Shown here: positions 34,944 through 44,429 of the stretch, piece after piece | How positions within the stretch are numbered: position 1 is the stretch's first letter | Layout: every line of letters starts with the position of its first letter | Source: Bacteroidia bacterium | Lineage (GTDB): Bacteria; Bacteroidota; Bacteroidia; J057 | Direction: 5' to 3' | NCBI GenBank assembly: GCA_041391665.1 | Contig: JAWKNO010000003.1 | Location: 1,550,001 to 1,614,000, forward strand | Length of the DNA: 64,000 bases | Translations under genes and position numbers: made by a program | The notes under the pieces: model-generated | What the model saw: the letters and a program-made list of their open reading frames with translations, nothing else | Told to the model about the DNA's origin: nothing | Database searches by the model: none

Positions 34944-36278
34944 ATGATATTATTTTTCCAGCGTCTCTATCTCAACAACCGACTCTTCCTTTTGCTGGGA
35001 ATCAATACAGCCATGTTTATGGCTGCGTTTGTAGTTCCGGGATTATTGCCTGCGGCAAAAGTAAGCCTGCTGCTGATCGCTGCATTTACTGTACTCGATA
35101 TTTTCCTCATATTCAGGGAAAAAGACGGAATTTCTGCGACAAGAGAGACCTATGAAAAATTTTCAAACGGAGACCAAAACCCCGTAAAAATTACGGTGGA
35201 GAACCGTTATACTTTTCCCGTAAAACTCATCATCATTGACGAAGTTCCGGTGCAGTTCCAAATGCGAGACCTGCAATTTGAACTAGAATCTGCCCCGGGT
35301 AAAAAAAGTGAACTGACCTATCTGATACGGCCCGTAAACCGCGGTGAGTACTGGTTTGGAGCACTAAACGTCTTTGTCTCAGGTTTTTTAGGTCTGGTCA
35401 GAAAGCGCTATCAGTTTGCTATCAAGGAAATGGTTCCCGTTTATCCATCCTATATACAAATGCGAAAATACCAGCTAATGGCCATTTCCAACCGGCTGAC
35501 AGAAATGGGGGTGAAAAAAATCCGCAGGCTGGGACATACCACCGAATTTGAGCAGATCAAAGAATATATCCGGGGAGATGATTACCGCACCGTCAACTGG
35601 AAAGCAACAGCCCGCGCCAACAAGCTGATGGTGAACCAATACATTGACGAGCGGGCGCAAAATGTATATTGCCTGATAGATAAAAGCAGGGTAATGAAAA
35701 TGCCCTTCAAAGGCATGACGCTCCTCGATTATGCCATCAATGCAGCACTGGTTTTGTCCAATATCGCCATTTACAGAAAAGACAAAGGAGGGCTGATTAC
35801 CTTTTCAGAAAAAATCAGTACGAGTGTCCCGGCCAGTAGCAAAGCCACACAGATGAGCCTGATCATGGAGGTTTTGTACAATCAAACGACGCGTTTCCTC
35901 GAAGCAGATTACGCCAGGCTGTATACCTTTGTCAAAAGAAAAATTGCTCACCGGAGCCTGTTCATTCTTTTTACAAACTTTGAATCGGTATCTGCCATGC
36001 GGAGACAGCTTCCCTATCTGATAAAATTGTCTCAACATCATTTACTGGTCGTAATTTTCTTTGAAAATACCGAACTTCGCGAACTCTTGGACGATACGCC
36101 TCAAAAACTTGAGGATATTTACATCAAAACCATCGGCGAAAACTTCGCTTTTGAAAAAAAACAAATTGTGCGGGAACTGGAACAACATGGAATTATTTCT
36201 ATTCTTACACCGCCGGAGCATCTCACGGTAAATACTGTAAACAAATATCTCGAGCTGAAATCACGTGCAATGATCTGA
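34944..36278 (+). CDS. DUF58 protein, partner of MoxR
   Basis: A 444-residue membrane protein with two N-terminal transmembrane helices (LFLLLGINTAMFMAAFVVPG, KVSLLLIAAFTVLDIFLIF), a beta-rich stretch to about residue 190, then the DUF58 core: IRRLGHTTEFEQIKEYIRGDDYRTVNWKATAR followed by KLMVNQYIDERAQNVYCLIDKS, which is a von Willebrand A-like domain with a partial metal site. DUF58 proteins are the usual partners of MoxR ATPases. Substrate of the pair is unknown. It is the last gene of the SpoIIM/DUF4129/DUF4350/MoxR/DUF58 operon; a TonB-dependent receptor follows after 31 bases. Confidence 0.9.
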   Translation: MILFFQRLYLNNRLFLLLGINTAMFMAAFVVPGLLPAAKVSLLLIAAFTVLDIFLIFREKDGISATRETYEKFSNGDQNPVKITVENRYTFPVKLIIIDEVPVQFQMRDLQFELESAPGKKSELTYLIRPVNRGEYWFGALNVFVSGFLGLVRKRYQFAIKEMVPVYPSYIQMRKYQLMAISNRLTEMGVKKIRRLGHTTEFEQIKEYIRGDDYRTVNWKATARANKLMVNQYIDERAQNVYCLIDKSRVMKMPFKGMTLLDYAINAALVLSNIAIYRKDKGGLITFSEKISTSVPASSKATQMSLIMEVLYNQTTRFLEADYARLYTFVKRKIAHRSLFILFTNFESVSAMRRQLPYLIKLSQHHLLVVIFFENTELRELLDDTPQKLEDIYIKTIGENFAFEKKQIVRELEQHGIISILTPPEHLTVNTVNKYLELKSRAMI

Positions 36279-36309
36279 CTATTTTTTTGCCAACCCACAA
36301 AATTCTCCC

Positions 36310-39123
36310 ATGCGTTATACTTTTACCTTTCTCTCCCTCTTATTTCTCCTCAACAACCTGTTTTCCCAAACCGGAACGCTGAAAGGTTCGGTTACAGACG
36401 AATCGACCGGAGAACCACTCGCAGGAACGACAGTATTTATTATCGGTACCTATTCCGGAACTTATACGGATGCAGGAGGCAATTTTGAATTAAAAGGAAT
36501 CAAACCCGGTGATTACTCGGTAAAGTTTTCTTATGTGGGGTATGCCGAAAAAATCTATAACGGAGTGAATATCGCCGCTAGCGGGAGTACAACGCTGGTA
36601 GTTTCCATGAATTCTTCCATCACAACGCTGGGAGAAGTAGAAATTGTAGGCCAGAAAACGCTGATCGATCTGGAGTCGGGAAAATCCAGTGTAAAAATTG
36701 GGCAGGAAGAAATCGCAGAGATGAGTGTGAAAAATGTGCAGGAAATCGCAGCACTTCAGGTAGGGGTAAATCTTTCACCAGACGGAATTCAGATCAGGGG
36801 AGGGCGTATCTATGAAACCGAATATCTGGTCGATGGGATTAACGCCCAGGATCCGCTGGCGGGTACGGGTTTTGGGGTAGATGTAGGCGCAGGAGCCGTC
36901 AACAACGTCGAAGTTATTACCGGTGGCACAGACGCCGAATTTGGAAATGGCAGTTCGGGCGTTATCCTTACCCGAATCAGAGAAGGAGGCAAACGATGGC
37001 GGGCGACAGGTACCTATCGCAGAGATAATCTCGGTTTTCGCGTAAACCAAGGCCCCAGCTGGAATACAGATGAAGGCGAGTTGTCCATAGGAGGACCGAT
37101 TATTAAAGACAAACTCAGCTTTTTCACCAGCGGAAGTTTTTATATGTCCGACGATTACTTCCGGGCAGTCGCAACCCAACTGCATTCTTCTTTGTTTACC
37201 AATGACTCACTGTGGGCACCCCGCCAGGACAATCGCTGGTCGCATACCCTGAAACTCGCATGGACCATTCGTCCCGGACTCAAAATCACCCTTACCAATC
37301 AGCATAGCCTGAATATAAACCAAAGCACCCGCTCTCTTCAGATTGTCGGAAATGATGCGGTGGTTACACCCGGTTTTCAGTTCCCATTTAGTCTCAATAT
37401 GGATAATGCGAACACCTATACCCACAGTTCCAATCTGTCGGTTGTCAATGTTCGCGCACTTCTTACCCCACAATGGACGCTCGATGCTTCAGCCGGAAGA
37501 CTGTTTACCAGCCTGAGAGTAGATGCCAATGGCCTGCCTTTCCGTACCCAAACCGTAGATCAACTATATGATCCCTCCTCCATTGTTACAGATCCGGTGG
37601 CAGTATTTAACCCGGAAGGAGATGTCGTGTATGTATTCCCTGGTCCGGGCCTTATCAACAATGGCGGTATTGCAACCCGTTGGCATGATCACTATGTAGA
37701 GGAATATACACTTAAGACCAAATTCACCTTTGAATCAAAAGATAAAGTCCATTACCTCAGTCTGGGGCAAGAGCATAAAGAACAGCAGTACCAGTGGATT
37801 GATGTTGAAAGACCCTGGGTAGGCGCACCTATCAAAATCAATGATACACTGACAACCCCTTCAACGAGTCTGGGCAGTACGAGCGACTACTGGAATGCCC
37901 GCCCGGCTACAGGAGGTTTTTATGTTTCCGACGAAATCCAGTACAAAGGGATTATCGCGAATATCGGCATGCGCCTCAATTATTGGGCACCCGGTACATT
38001 TGTGGATGACGCTGTCGAAAATCCTTCTGCACCCGTATTGGACGCGATCAGGGAGTCGTATAAGGAACAAACTTTCGGACTGGCCGGAAGGAGATGGAAG
38101 GCAAGGTTGCTGCCCCGTCTCCGGGTATCTTTTCCAGTAACGGAAAATAATGTGCTGTACTTCAACTACAGCCATGCTATGCGATTGCCTCACCCACGAT
38201 TTGTCTATGCCGGTCTCGATCCTGTGTTTCAGGATCGCTCCTTCCTTTCCAATCTTGGCAACCCCAACTTAAATCCGGAGGTAACGGTTTCTTATGAAGT
38301 CGGGCTGAAATCACAGCTTACCAAAGACCTCGCCCTCACGGCGACGGCATTTTATAATGACAAATTTGACTATATCGTAAGTCGCAGAGTGGAAGTTCGG
38401 GACCAGACCGGCCGGTTTGTAGAAAAAACCTTTTATATCAACCAGGACTACGCCCGAATCCGAGGGCTGGAGCTTGGCCTTACCCGGCGTATTGGCAAAT
38501 GGCTGACCACCAGCCTTACAGGCTCATATCAGATTGCCACAGGGAAGTCCAACACCGCCGCAGAATCTGCCCTTCAGATCAAAGCCCAGGGATTTGTAAA
38601 TACGACGAAAGAGCAATTTCTCGCATGGGACAGGCCGTTTGACATAAAGTTTCTGGCGATTCTGAAACCCGATGAATCCGTTGTTATCGGTCGTATACCC
38701 CTTGAGGGATTCCGGCTGATGGTTACCTCAACTTATAAATCGGGATTGCGATACACCCCCAATATCCTGTGGCGTATCAATGATGATTCCGGAAGACCGG
38801 AGTATATTCCTGTGGTAAACCAGCCATTTGCGAAGGTAGGCAGTCCGTGGTTTTGGACCAATATGAAGTTAACACGAGATTTCCACTTTGGTAAAAATGC
38901 ATATCTCGCGCTCAATTTTGAAGTAGAGAATATCACCAATTTCAAATCAGCGGCAATTGTCAATGGGGTAACCGGTAAAGGATACGAGTATGGCGATCCG
39001 CTTCCGCTTAGTTTTCGGGATCCGATATATCCCGATCCGCAGGATCGCGGTCTTCCGCCGGAGAATCCGGCGAGGTATCTCACCCCGAGACATATCTGGT
39101 TTGGCGCAGAATTTGGGTTTTGA
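36310..39123 (+). CDS. TonB-dependent outer-membrane receptor
   Basis: A 937-residue receptor. After a signal peptide (FTFLSLLFLLNNLFSQ) comes a carboxypeptidase-regulatory-like domain (LKGSVTDESTGEPLAGTTVFI to about residue 100), a plug (about 105-220, with VKNVQEIAALQVGV and IQIRGGRIYETEYLVDGI) and a 22-strand-type barrel that ends in aromatic WFGAEFGF. It imports a substrate by proton-motive force transmitted through TonB. No SusD-like lipoprotein gene lies next to it, so this is not a standard polysaccharide-utilisation pair. Substrate is unknown. It is 31 bases after the DUF58 gene and may be cotranscribed. Confidence 0.93.
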   Translation: MRYTFTFLSLLFLLNNLFSQTGTLKGSVTDESTGEPLAGTTVFIIGTYSGTYTDAGGNFELKGIKPGDYSVKFSYVGYAEKIYNGVNIAASGSTTLVVSMNSSITTLGEVEIVGQKTLIDLESGKSSVKIGQEEIAEMSVKNVQEIAALQVGVNLSPDGIQIRGGRIYETEYLVDGINAQDPLAGTGFGVDVGAGAVNNVEVITGGTDAEFGNGSSGVILTRIREGGKRWRATGTYRRDNLGFRVNQGPSWNTDEGELSIGGPIIKDKLSFFTSGSFYMSDDYFRAVATQLHSSLFTNDSLWAPRQDNRWSHTLKLAWTIRPGLKITLTNQHSLNINQSTRSLQIVGNDAVVTPGFQFPFSLNMDNANTYTHSSNLSVVNVRALLTPQWTLDASAGRLFTSLRVDANGLPFRTQTVDQLYDPSSIVTDPVAVFNPEGDVVYVFPGPGLINNGGIATRWHDHYVEEYTLKTKFTFESKDKVHYLSLGQEHKEQQYQWIDVERPWVGAPIKINDTLTTPSTSLGSTSDYWNARPATGGFYVSDEIQYKGIIANIGMRLNYWAPGTFVDDAVENPSAPVLDAIRESYKEQTFGLAGRRWKARLLPRLRVSFPVTENNVLYFNYSHAMRLPHPRFVYAGLDPVFQDRSFLSNLGNPNLNPEVTVSYEVGLKSQLTKDLALTATAFYNDKFDYIVSRRVEVRDQTGRFVEKTFYINQDYARIRGLELGLTRRIGKWLTTSLTGSYQIATGKSNTAAESALQIKAQGFVNTTKEQFLAWDRPFDIKFLAILKPDESVVIGRIPLEGFRLMVTSTYKSGLRYTPNILWRINDDSGRPEYIPVVNQPFAKVGSPWFWTNMKLTRDFHFGKNAYLALNFEVENITNFKSAAIVNGVTGKGYEYGDPLPLSFRDPIYPDPQDRGLPPENPARYLTPRHIWFGAEFGF

Positions 39124-39137
39124 TCTCATAATTTCAT

Positions 39138-39145
39138 TATCTTTG
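39138..39145 (+). promoter_or_regulatory. Candidate -7 box for the AAA/DUF4276 cassette
   Basis: TATCTTTG matches TAnnTTTG exactly, only five bases before the ATG at 39151; TTTG at 39112-39115 could serve as -33 element with slightly long spacing. If real, the transcript would be almost leaderless. Confidence 0.4.
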
Positions 39146-39150
39146 ATATT

Positions 39151-40404
39151 ATGAAGCTCATCGAGATTTCTATTAAGAATTTCAAATCGTTACGAGATGT
39201 TACTTTTCATCCTCGCAATTTTTCAATTCTTATAGGACCAAACGGGGCGGGAAAATCAAATTTTGCAAATTCGCTTCGATTTTTGTCAGAGACTTACCGG
39301 CTTGGGCTTGTTGATAGCGTAAAACGTTTTGGTGGGTTTGAAAATATAATTAACAGAAGGAGAGAAACGGGTACGCCACTTGAGTTTACTATTAAAGTCG
39401 CATTTAACTGGGGAGGTTTTGCATCATCTGATGAATTGAAAACAGAAAGTAGACAAGTTGTTTTCTCTCATTCATTCGCTATTAATTCAGATCACAAGAA
39501 TTCGGGGTTTGGGGTTGAATCTGAAACTCTTTCAATCAAAATTTGCAACTCAGAATCAGGTCAGATAACAGATAAAGATGAACTGGTACAGATATTTGAA
39601 TTGAAAAGAGATCGCGACGGAAATATTATCGCCAATGGGAATCGTCAATTGCTTTTTGATTATCGTGAAGTTTTCCCAGGCTTACGTTTTTCACTTGATA
39701 CAAGTGTAACAAACCAAAACCTTATTCCCAAATCTTCCCTCGCCATTCACGATCCATTGATTGGAAATTCAGTGCTGAGAAAGATTAGAGATTCGTTGTC
39801 ATACTTTGGTATATACAGTTTTAGCCGGCTGACGGATCTGGAAGAAACGCTTCCGTCTCTCGTAAAAAATACAAACCCTGATGTCTGGCAGGAAATACTT
39901 TTTACGATGCAAGAAATTTGCCCGGGATTGAGTGATATAGTCGTTAAATCCACCGAGGAAAGAAGGGAAATTTTGCATTTTCTGGAAGAAGGTTTGAACG
40001 AACCATTGATTGCATCCGATATGTCGGATGGAACTATTCTCGCACTTGCCAGCCTTTGTTCAGCTGGAGGGGCTTCATCAGATGGTTGGTCTGGGCTATT
40101 TCTACTGGAAGAACTGGAAAACTCATTGCATCCATGGGCATTACGGTTAGTCCTGGATAGAATAAGGCATTTTGCCAGCAAAGAAAAAACAGTTATCATT
40201 ACGACTCACTCACCTCTTCTTATTGACAGAGTTCGCCCAGAGGAAGTATTTACTATCTCAAAAATGAAAGGGGAAACAAGGATCAATTCCCTCGTGGAAA
40301 TTGTTCCAGATTTACAAGATGGTTGGGAATCTGGTGATTTTAAAACTTCCGATTATCTTGACTCTGGATTAATTCCTCAGGCCGTTCCGGGAATCACAGT
40401 ATGA
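39151..40404 (+). CDS. AAA_21/AAA_15-type ABC-like ATPase of a putative two-gene defence cassette
   Basis: A 417-residue ATPase of the RecF/OLD/SMC-like ABC class. Motifs: opening KLIEISIKNFKSLRDVTF, Walker A GPNGAGKS (residues 29-36), ABC signature-like SDMSDGTILALASL near 290, Walker B LFLLEELENSLHP near 320 and the H-loop TTHSPLLID near 350. There is no Toprim domain in this chain; a DUF4276 protein, which I regard as Toprim-like, is encoded by the next gene with a four-base overlap. ATPase and nuclease-like partners split in this way are known from OLD-type anti-phage systems such as PARIS. Base composition is poorer in G+C than neighbours, suggesting transfer. The defence role is inference. 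Confidence 0.85.
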   Translation: MKLIEISIKNFKSLRDVTFHPRNFSILIGPNGAGKSNFANSLRFLSETYRLGLVDSVKRFGGFENIINRRRETGTPLEFTIKVAFNWGGFASSDELKTESRQVVFSHSFAINSDHKNSGFGVESETLSIKICNSESGQITDKDELVQIFELKRDRDGNIIANGNRQLLFDYREVFPGLRFSLDTSVTNQNLIPKSSLAIHDPLIGNSVLRKIRDSLSYFGIYSFSRLTDLEETLPSLVKNTNPDVWQEILFTMQEICPGLSDIVVKSTEERREILHFLEEGLNEPLIASDMSDGTILALASLCSAGGASSDGWSGLFLLEELENSLHPWALRLVLDRIRHFASKEKTVIITTHSPLLIDRVRPEEVFTISKMKGETRINSLVEIVPDLQDGWESGDFKTSDYLDSGLIPQAVPGITV

Positions 40405-41027
40405 AAATAGGTATTATTTTAGATGGAAGTGCAGAGACAAAGGCCATGAATTTGATTCTGCCAAAAATTCCAATCAAATCATCGATTCAGATTTTACCGT
40501 CATTATATGCTGATATTCAGCCCAAAGCCTCTCCTGGGCAAATTGGTAAATCCATTGAATCACGCGTTAATATCTGCATAAAAAAAGGTGCCAGCCAGAT
40601 TATTGTACTGATTGATAGAGAGGATAGGGAAGAATGCCCGGGAGAATGGGCGAAAACTCTTGAAAATAATTTCCGAAAAAAATATTCATCAATTCCCATA
40701 TTTGTAGTAATCAAAAACCGAAAATTTGAAAACTGGTTGATGGCTGCTATCAGTGCATTTAATGATTTGCCTAAAAGGTTTGAACTTTCTCAATCATTTA
40801 TCCGAAAAATTGAACCTAATAAGGCAGATAGTATAACAGATGCTGAAGCTGAAATACACAAAGTTGTAAAAGGTAATCGAGTGAGAAAAAGTATCTGGGG
40901 GCAGGAGATTGCGGCAAAATGTGATCCTGATGAAATGGGTCGCAATTCCAGATCTTTCCGGCGTTTCCTAAGGTTGTTACAACATCCCGATTATATGACT
41001 CAAAGTAAAGATCCAGTCAACCCTTGA
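40401..41027 (+). CDS. DUF4276 protein, putative Toprim-like effector
   Basis: A 208-residue protein of the DUF4276 type. ILDGSAET (residues 6-13) stands where Toprim-like proteins have the EGxxE motif, VLIDREDREE (Asp72, Asp75) resembles the DxD motif, FENWL (Glu110) and the C-terminal NSRSFRRFLRLL are typical of DUF4276. Metal-dependent nuclease activity is expected if the Toprim reading is right, but the first acidic residue is Asp8 or Glu12 instead of a perfect EG pair. The ATG overlaps the stop of the AAA gene (ATGA), so the two are translationally coupled. Its 3' end overlaps that of the convergent GT39-like gene by 28 bases. Confidence 0.8.
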   Translation: MKIGIILDGSAETKAMNLILPKIPIKSSIQILPSLYADIQPKASPGQIGKSIESRVNICIKKGASQIIVLIDREDREECPGEWAKTLENNFRKKYSSIPIFVVIKNRKFENWLMAAISAFNDLPKRFELSQSFIRKIEPNKADSITDAEAEIHKVVKGNRVRKSIWGQEIAAKCDPDEMGRNSRSFRRFLRLLQHPDYMTQSKDPVNP

Positions 41028-42568
41028 TCCTTACCAGGTTGCAACTTATATATCGTGTATTTCCCCAGTGTCTCCTTTTCATAGGAATCGAATATACCGG
41101 GAAAACGCGCCTGCATATTGGGAAAATAATCTTTGGGATCGACAATAAATTCGGGCAAATGAGAATTAAAATTCTGGAAAATATTGCGTTCAGGCTCGTC
41201 TGATGACATTAGCTGTTTTAATGGCCGTTGCTCAAATACGGCAAATTTGTAATAAGCAATCCGAAAGTCTGTGTATTTACCGGTATATGAAAGATGATCT
41301 GCCATAAGGATTTCGGGGCGATATTCCATCAGCCATACTCCATTGGTGATTTTTTTATCCTTAAAATATACAAGTAAAGGATCTGTCCCTTTCAGGATGC
41401 TTTCTGTTCCGCCATGCATCAGCCAGTTGTCTTTTCCCGGATGAAATATTTCAGGTGTTTTTTCCCATACCAATCCAAAATAATTAAGATACTGAAACAC
41501 CGGAATCAGCAAAGACAACGTCAAAATGATCAGCCGGAATTTATATCCCCACCGGAAATCCGTAATCTTGGAAGCGTAAAAAGTCAATGGCGGTACCAGT
41601 AAAATAAAGTCTGAAAGGTCCAGTCGCCTGAATTTAAAAACCAGCACTAACAATACCCCTACCAGCCAGACAGCCATAGTAAGTTCCAGTGATCGTATCT
41701 TTGTGATGTAGCTGTAAAAACGAACCCGGTAGTGGAAAAATCCAATACTCGCTATCATCAGCAAAAACCCCCACGTAAATAGCCAGGATAAAAAAGCCTC
41801 CCCACTCTGATATTGGTAAATAGTCTGATCCATTTTTCCGACCCGGTCAAAATAGTACAAAACACCCACATCCCAGAATGCAGCCAGCGATTGATTGAAG
41901 AATAAAATCAGGAGAACACCCCCCAATATGGCAAACATTCCACCAAACAAAGAAAGGAACTCATCTGCCTGTGGTTTCTTGAGAAAAATATAGGCAACCA
42001 ACATTCCCCCCAGAATGAAAGCCGCTTTATAAGTCACCAGGATACAAAACATCATCCACGCACCAGACACAAACATCAGCCCATAATTGTTACGCCGGTC
42101 TTCACCGACCTGATTAAAAGCATAAAAAGCCAGTGTTACCGGAAGAAGGATAAACAGCGAACTGCTCAGCTGCTGTGCATACCACGGTGCCGATACCATC
42201 AACACAAAAAGAATAGCAGGCAGGCCTGCTGCATATTGACGGAAAGGCTTATTTTCGGCTACCATTCCATTAAATACAACAGCTGTAAAATATATGTACA
42301 GACAAGTGAAAATCCGGACTGCAAATAAGGCATTTGCGCCAAACAGGAAATAGAATAGGCTATACACCCAGACCATTACCGGTGGCCCGGCAAACCAGGC
42401 ATCCAGATAGAGATGTTTATCTCCCGCAATCTGCTCCGCCAAAAGTATATATTGAGACTCTTCTGTAAGAAAATATGATGCATGAAAGACCGGCAGACGC
42501 AGTATTACCACAAGCACCAGCAGAAAACCATGGACTGGAAGGGGAATATTTGTCAGTAACCGAAGCAA
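41000..42568 (-). CDS. Polytopic GT-C-type glycosyltransferase-like membrane protein
   Basis: A 522-residue membrane protein with ten or more hydrophobic segments. LTEESQYILLAEQIAGD after the first helix and LDAWFAGPPVMVWVYSLFYFLFG recall the first luminal loop of GT39/ArnT-type enzymes (an acidic motif before a Gly-Pro-Pro turn). A soluble tail of about 120 residues follows the last helix. It should transfer a sugar from a polyprenyl carrier, but acceptor and donor cannot be told. It is related in plan, not closely in sequence, to the protein at 18232. Its final 28 bases overlap the end of the convergent DUF4276 gene. Confidence 0.75.
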   Translation of the reverse strand: MLRLLTNIPLPVHGFLLVLVVILRLPVFHASYFLTEESQYILLAEQIAGDKHLYLDAWFAGPPVMVWVYSLFYFLFGANALFAVRIFTCLYIYFTAVVFNGMVAENKPFRQYAAGLPAILFVLMVSAPWYAQQLSSSLFILLPVTLAFYAFNQVGEDRRNNYGLMFVSGAWMMFCILVTYKAAFILGGMLVAYIFLKKPQADEFLSLFGGMFAILGGVLLILFFNQSLAAFWDVGVLYYFDRVGKMDQTIYQYQSGEAFLSWLFTWGFLLMIASIGFFHYRVRFYSYITKIRSLELTMAVWLVGVLLVLVFKFRRLDLSDFILLVPPLTFYASKITDFRWGYKFRLIILTLSLLIPVFQYLNYFGLVWEKTPEIFHPGKDNWLMHGGTESILKGTDPLLVYFKDKKITNGVWLMEYRPEILMADHLSYTGKYTDFRIAYYKFAVFEQRPLKQLMSSDEPERNIFQNFNSHLPEFIVDPKDYFPNMQARFPGIFDSYEKETLGKYTIYKLQPGKDQGLTGSLL

Positions 42569-42640
42569 ATTGGTTGAAATGGTTTAATTTTGACGGTGAA
42601 ACAACTGCCTGCAAATTACAGCTAAATTAATATTTTCACT

Positions 42641-43453
42641 GTGAAGCCGGAAAAACTCTTTGATCAGATTCAAAAAAAACGATCCTATCTTTGTATAGGG
42701 CTCGATACGGAGGTAAAAAAAATCCCTGCCTCCCTCCAGGGTGAAAAAGACCCGGTATTTGCCTTTAACCGCATGATCATCGAAGCGACCAGCGAATTTG
42801 CGGTTGCCTATAAGCCCAATATTGCATTTTATGAAGCATTGGGCGCAAAAGGCTGGGATAGCCTGGCCCGTACGCTGGAAGTTATTCCCAAAGATATTTT
42901 TGTCATCGCCGACGCAAAAAGAGGAGATATCGGAAATACCTCCCGGTTGTATGCCCAGACTTTTTTTGAAACTTTTGCTTTTGACGCAGTAACAGTGGCG
43001 CCCTATATGGGCCTCGATTCAGTAACCCCTTTCCTCGAATTTGAGGATAAATGGGTATTTCTGCTTGCCCTGACGTCAAATTCCGGTGCACAGGATTTTC
43101 AGTATCACACAGAATCAGGTTTACCCCTTTATCAGAAAGTACTGAGTAAAGGAACCGAATGGGAAAAACAATACCCCGGTCATCTGGGTTTTGTAGTAGG
43201 AGCCACACGGGCAGAAGCCCTGGAGCGCGTACGCCAGATTGCACCCGAATCATTTCTGCTTGTACCGGGAGTAGGTGCGCAGGGCGGTGATTTGAAGACT
43301 GTCTGCCAGCATGGGCGGACTTCCCTGGGTGGATTGTTGATCAACAGCAGCCGGGGTATTATTTACGCAGGGTCTGGAGAAGATTTTGCAGAAAAAGCAG
43401 GCGCCGCAGCCCGCGAGCTGCAACAGGAAATGGCTGCATTTGTAGAAGGGTAA
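42641..43453 (+). CDS. pyrF: Orotidine 5'-phosphate decarboxylase (type 2)
   Basis: A 270-residue OMP decarboxylase that makes UMP, the last step of pyrimidine synthesis. The start is the GTG at 42641 (MKPEKLFDQIQKKRSYL). Motifs: CIGLDTEVKKIP, FKPNIAFYE-like AYKPNIAFYEALG, the active-site IADAKRGDIGNTS with catalytic Asp-Lys-Asp, TVAPYMGLDSVTPF, and the phosphate loop LVPGVGAQGGDL and SRGIIYAG. The length and the ADAKRGDIG variant place it in the longer bacterial type 2 group. pyrH, the next enzyme in the pathway, is also in the window but far away. It converges on the DUF4340 gene with one base between. Confidence 0.95.
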   Translation: MKPEKLFDQIQKKRSYLCIGLDTEVKKIPASLQGEKDPVFAFNRMIIEATSEFAVAYKPNIAFYEALGAKGWDSLARTLEVIPKDIFVIADAKRGDIGNTSRLYAQTFFETFAFDAVTVAPYMGLDSVTPFLEFEDKWVFLLALTSNSGAQDFQYHTESGLPLYQKVLSKGTEWEKQYPGHLGFVVGATRAEALERVRQIAPESFLLVPGVGAQGGDLKTVCQHGRTSLGGLLINSSRGIIYAGSGEDFAEKAGAAARELQQEMAAFVEG

Positions 43454-43454
43454 A

Positions 43455-44429
43455 CTATTCGAACAGCCCTTTCACAAAATAGGAACGTTCTTCCCGAAAC
43501 TTGTCGAAGACAAAGTGCTGAACGGTAAGCAATTCGTCATTTCCCTCTACCCATCCAAAATAGTTGTTGGGATTTTCTTCACGCTCAAACAGATAGACCG
43601 TGCGGTTTTCTCCGGAAAAATATTGGAGGGAAAAAGTGACGGAGGGTGTTTTTCCCTGTAAATCTTCAAACTTTCCGGGATAAGTATCGCCCGCAAAACT
43701 TTCTGCATAAACCTTTCGGGTGAAATTTGATAGATATTTTTCCAGATTGTCGGGGTTTAATGGAGACTCGTTTCCCAAAAGTCGCCACTCGCTGCCAATC
43801 GCTTCGCGCGACAACTGAACGGTTTTTGAAGGATCAGGATAAGTCAGCGATATCCTTTGGATTTTATCAATATGACCGTCAAATAAAAGATTCTCCCTCC
43901 AGATGGTCCGGTCAAGCGTAAAATGAGTATTAATAAATCCCTGAAGCCCGGGCATTTCAACGATATAGGGATATCTGGCATTTTTAAGTTTCATCAGGGT
44001 TCCGCGGCTTCCTTTGGCCTCCGTACCCAGGAGGTACGATTTGATAAGACCATCCTGGTCATATATTTCCACCCGGGTATGGGTAAGTTCAAGAATGTGT
44101 TCTGCTGTATTAATCCCCTCATCAATCAATTTTTCCTTTACATGAATGAGGTGCATCGTCTTGAGCAGATAGTTGATACGCGGTTGAAAAACCGGATATT
44201 TTTTGTCCAATTGCCAGGTACCATTGGGCAGTCTGTCGAGAATAATCCGCTCAATATCTTCGCCATTGATCACCTTGGTCATTGCAATAGTTTTGACAGC
44301 ACTTGTATCGTCAATAGCAAAAGCTATGTCTTTGGGATTGAGAGAGGATTCATTTCTGTCAAAAACAAACAGATAGTAGCACACCATGGCTACCGCCAAT
44401 ACGCCAATCAGGATGTAAGTTCTTTTCAT
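43455..44429 (-). CDS. DUF4340 membrane-anchored protein
   Basis: A 324-residue protein with an N-terminal signal anchor (YILIGVLAVAMVCYYLFVF) and a DUF4340 region: NPKDIAFAIDDTSAVKTIAM, GTWQLDKKYPVFQPRINYLLKTM, LGTEAKGSRGTLMKL, and DRTIWRENLLFDGHIDKIQRISLTYPD. DUF4340 proteins usually lie next to gliding-motility ABC transporters of the GldG type; that neighbour is absent here, so no specific role can be given. It is predicted to face the periplasm. A terminator-like repeat at 44555-44587 separates it from hsp20 upstream on the same strand. Confidence 0.85.
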   Translation of the reverse strand: MKRTYILIGVLAVAMVCYYLFVFDRNESSLNPKDIAFAIDDTSAVKTIAMTKVINGEDIERIILDRLPNGTWQLDKKYPVFQPRINYLLKTMHLIHVKEKLIDEGINTAEHILELTHTRVEIYDQDGLIKSYLLGTEAKGSRGTLMKLKNARYPYIVEMPGLQGFINTHFTLDRTIWRENLLFDGHIDKIQRISLTYPDPSKTVQLSREAIGSEWRLLGNESPLNPDNLEKYLSNFTRKVYAESFAGDTYPGKFEDLQGKTPSVTFSLQYFSGENRTVYLFEREENPNNYFGWVEGNDELLTVQHFVFDKFREERSYFVKGLFE

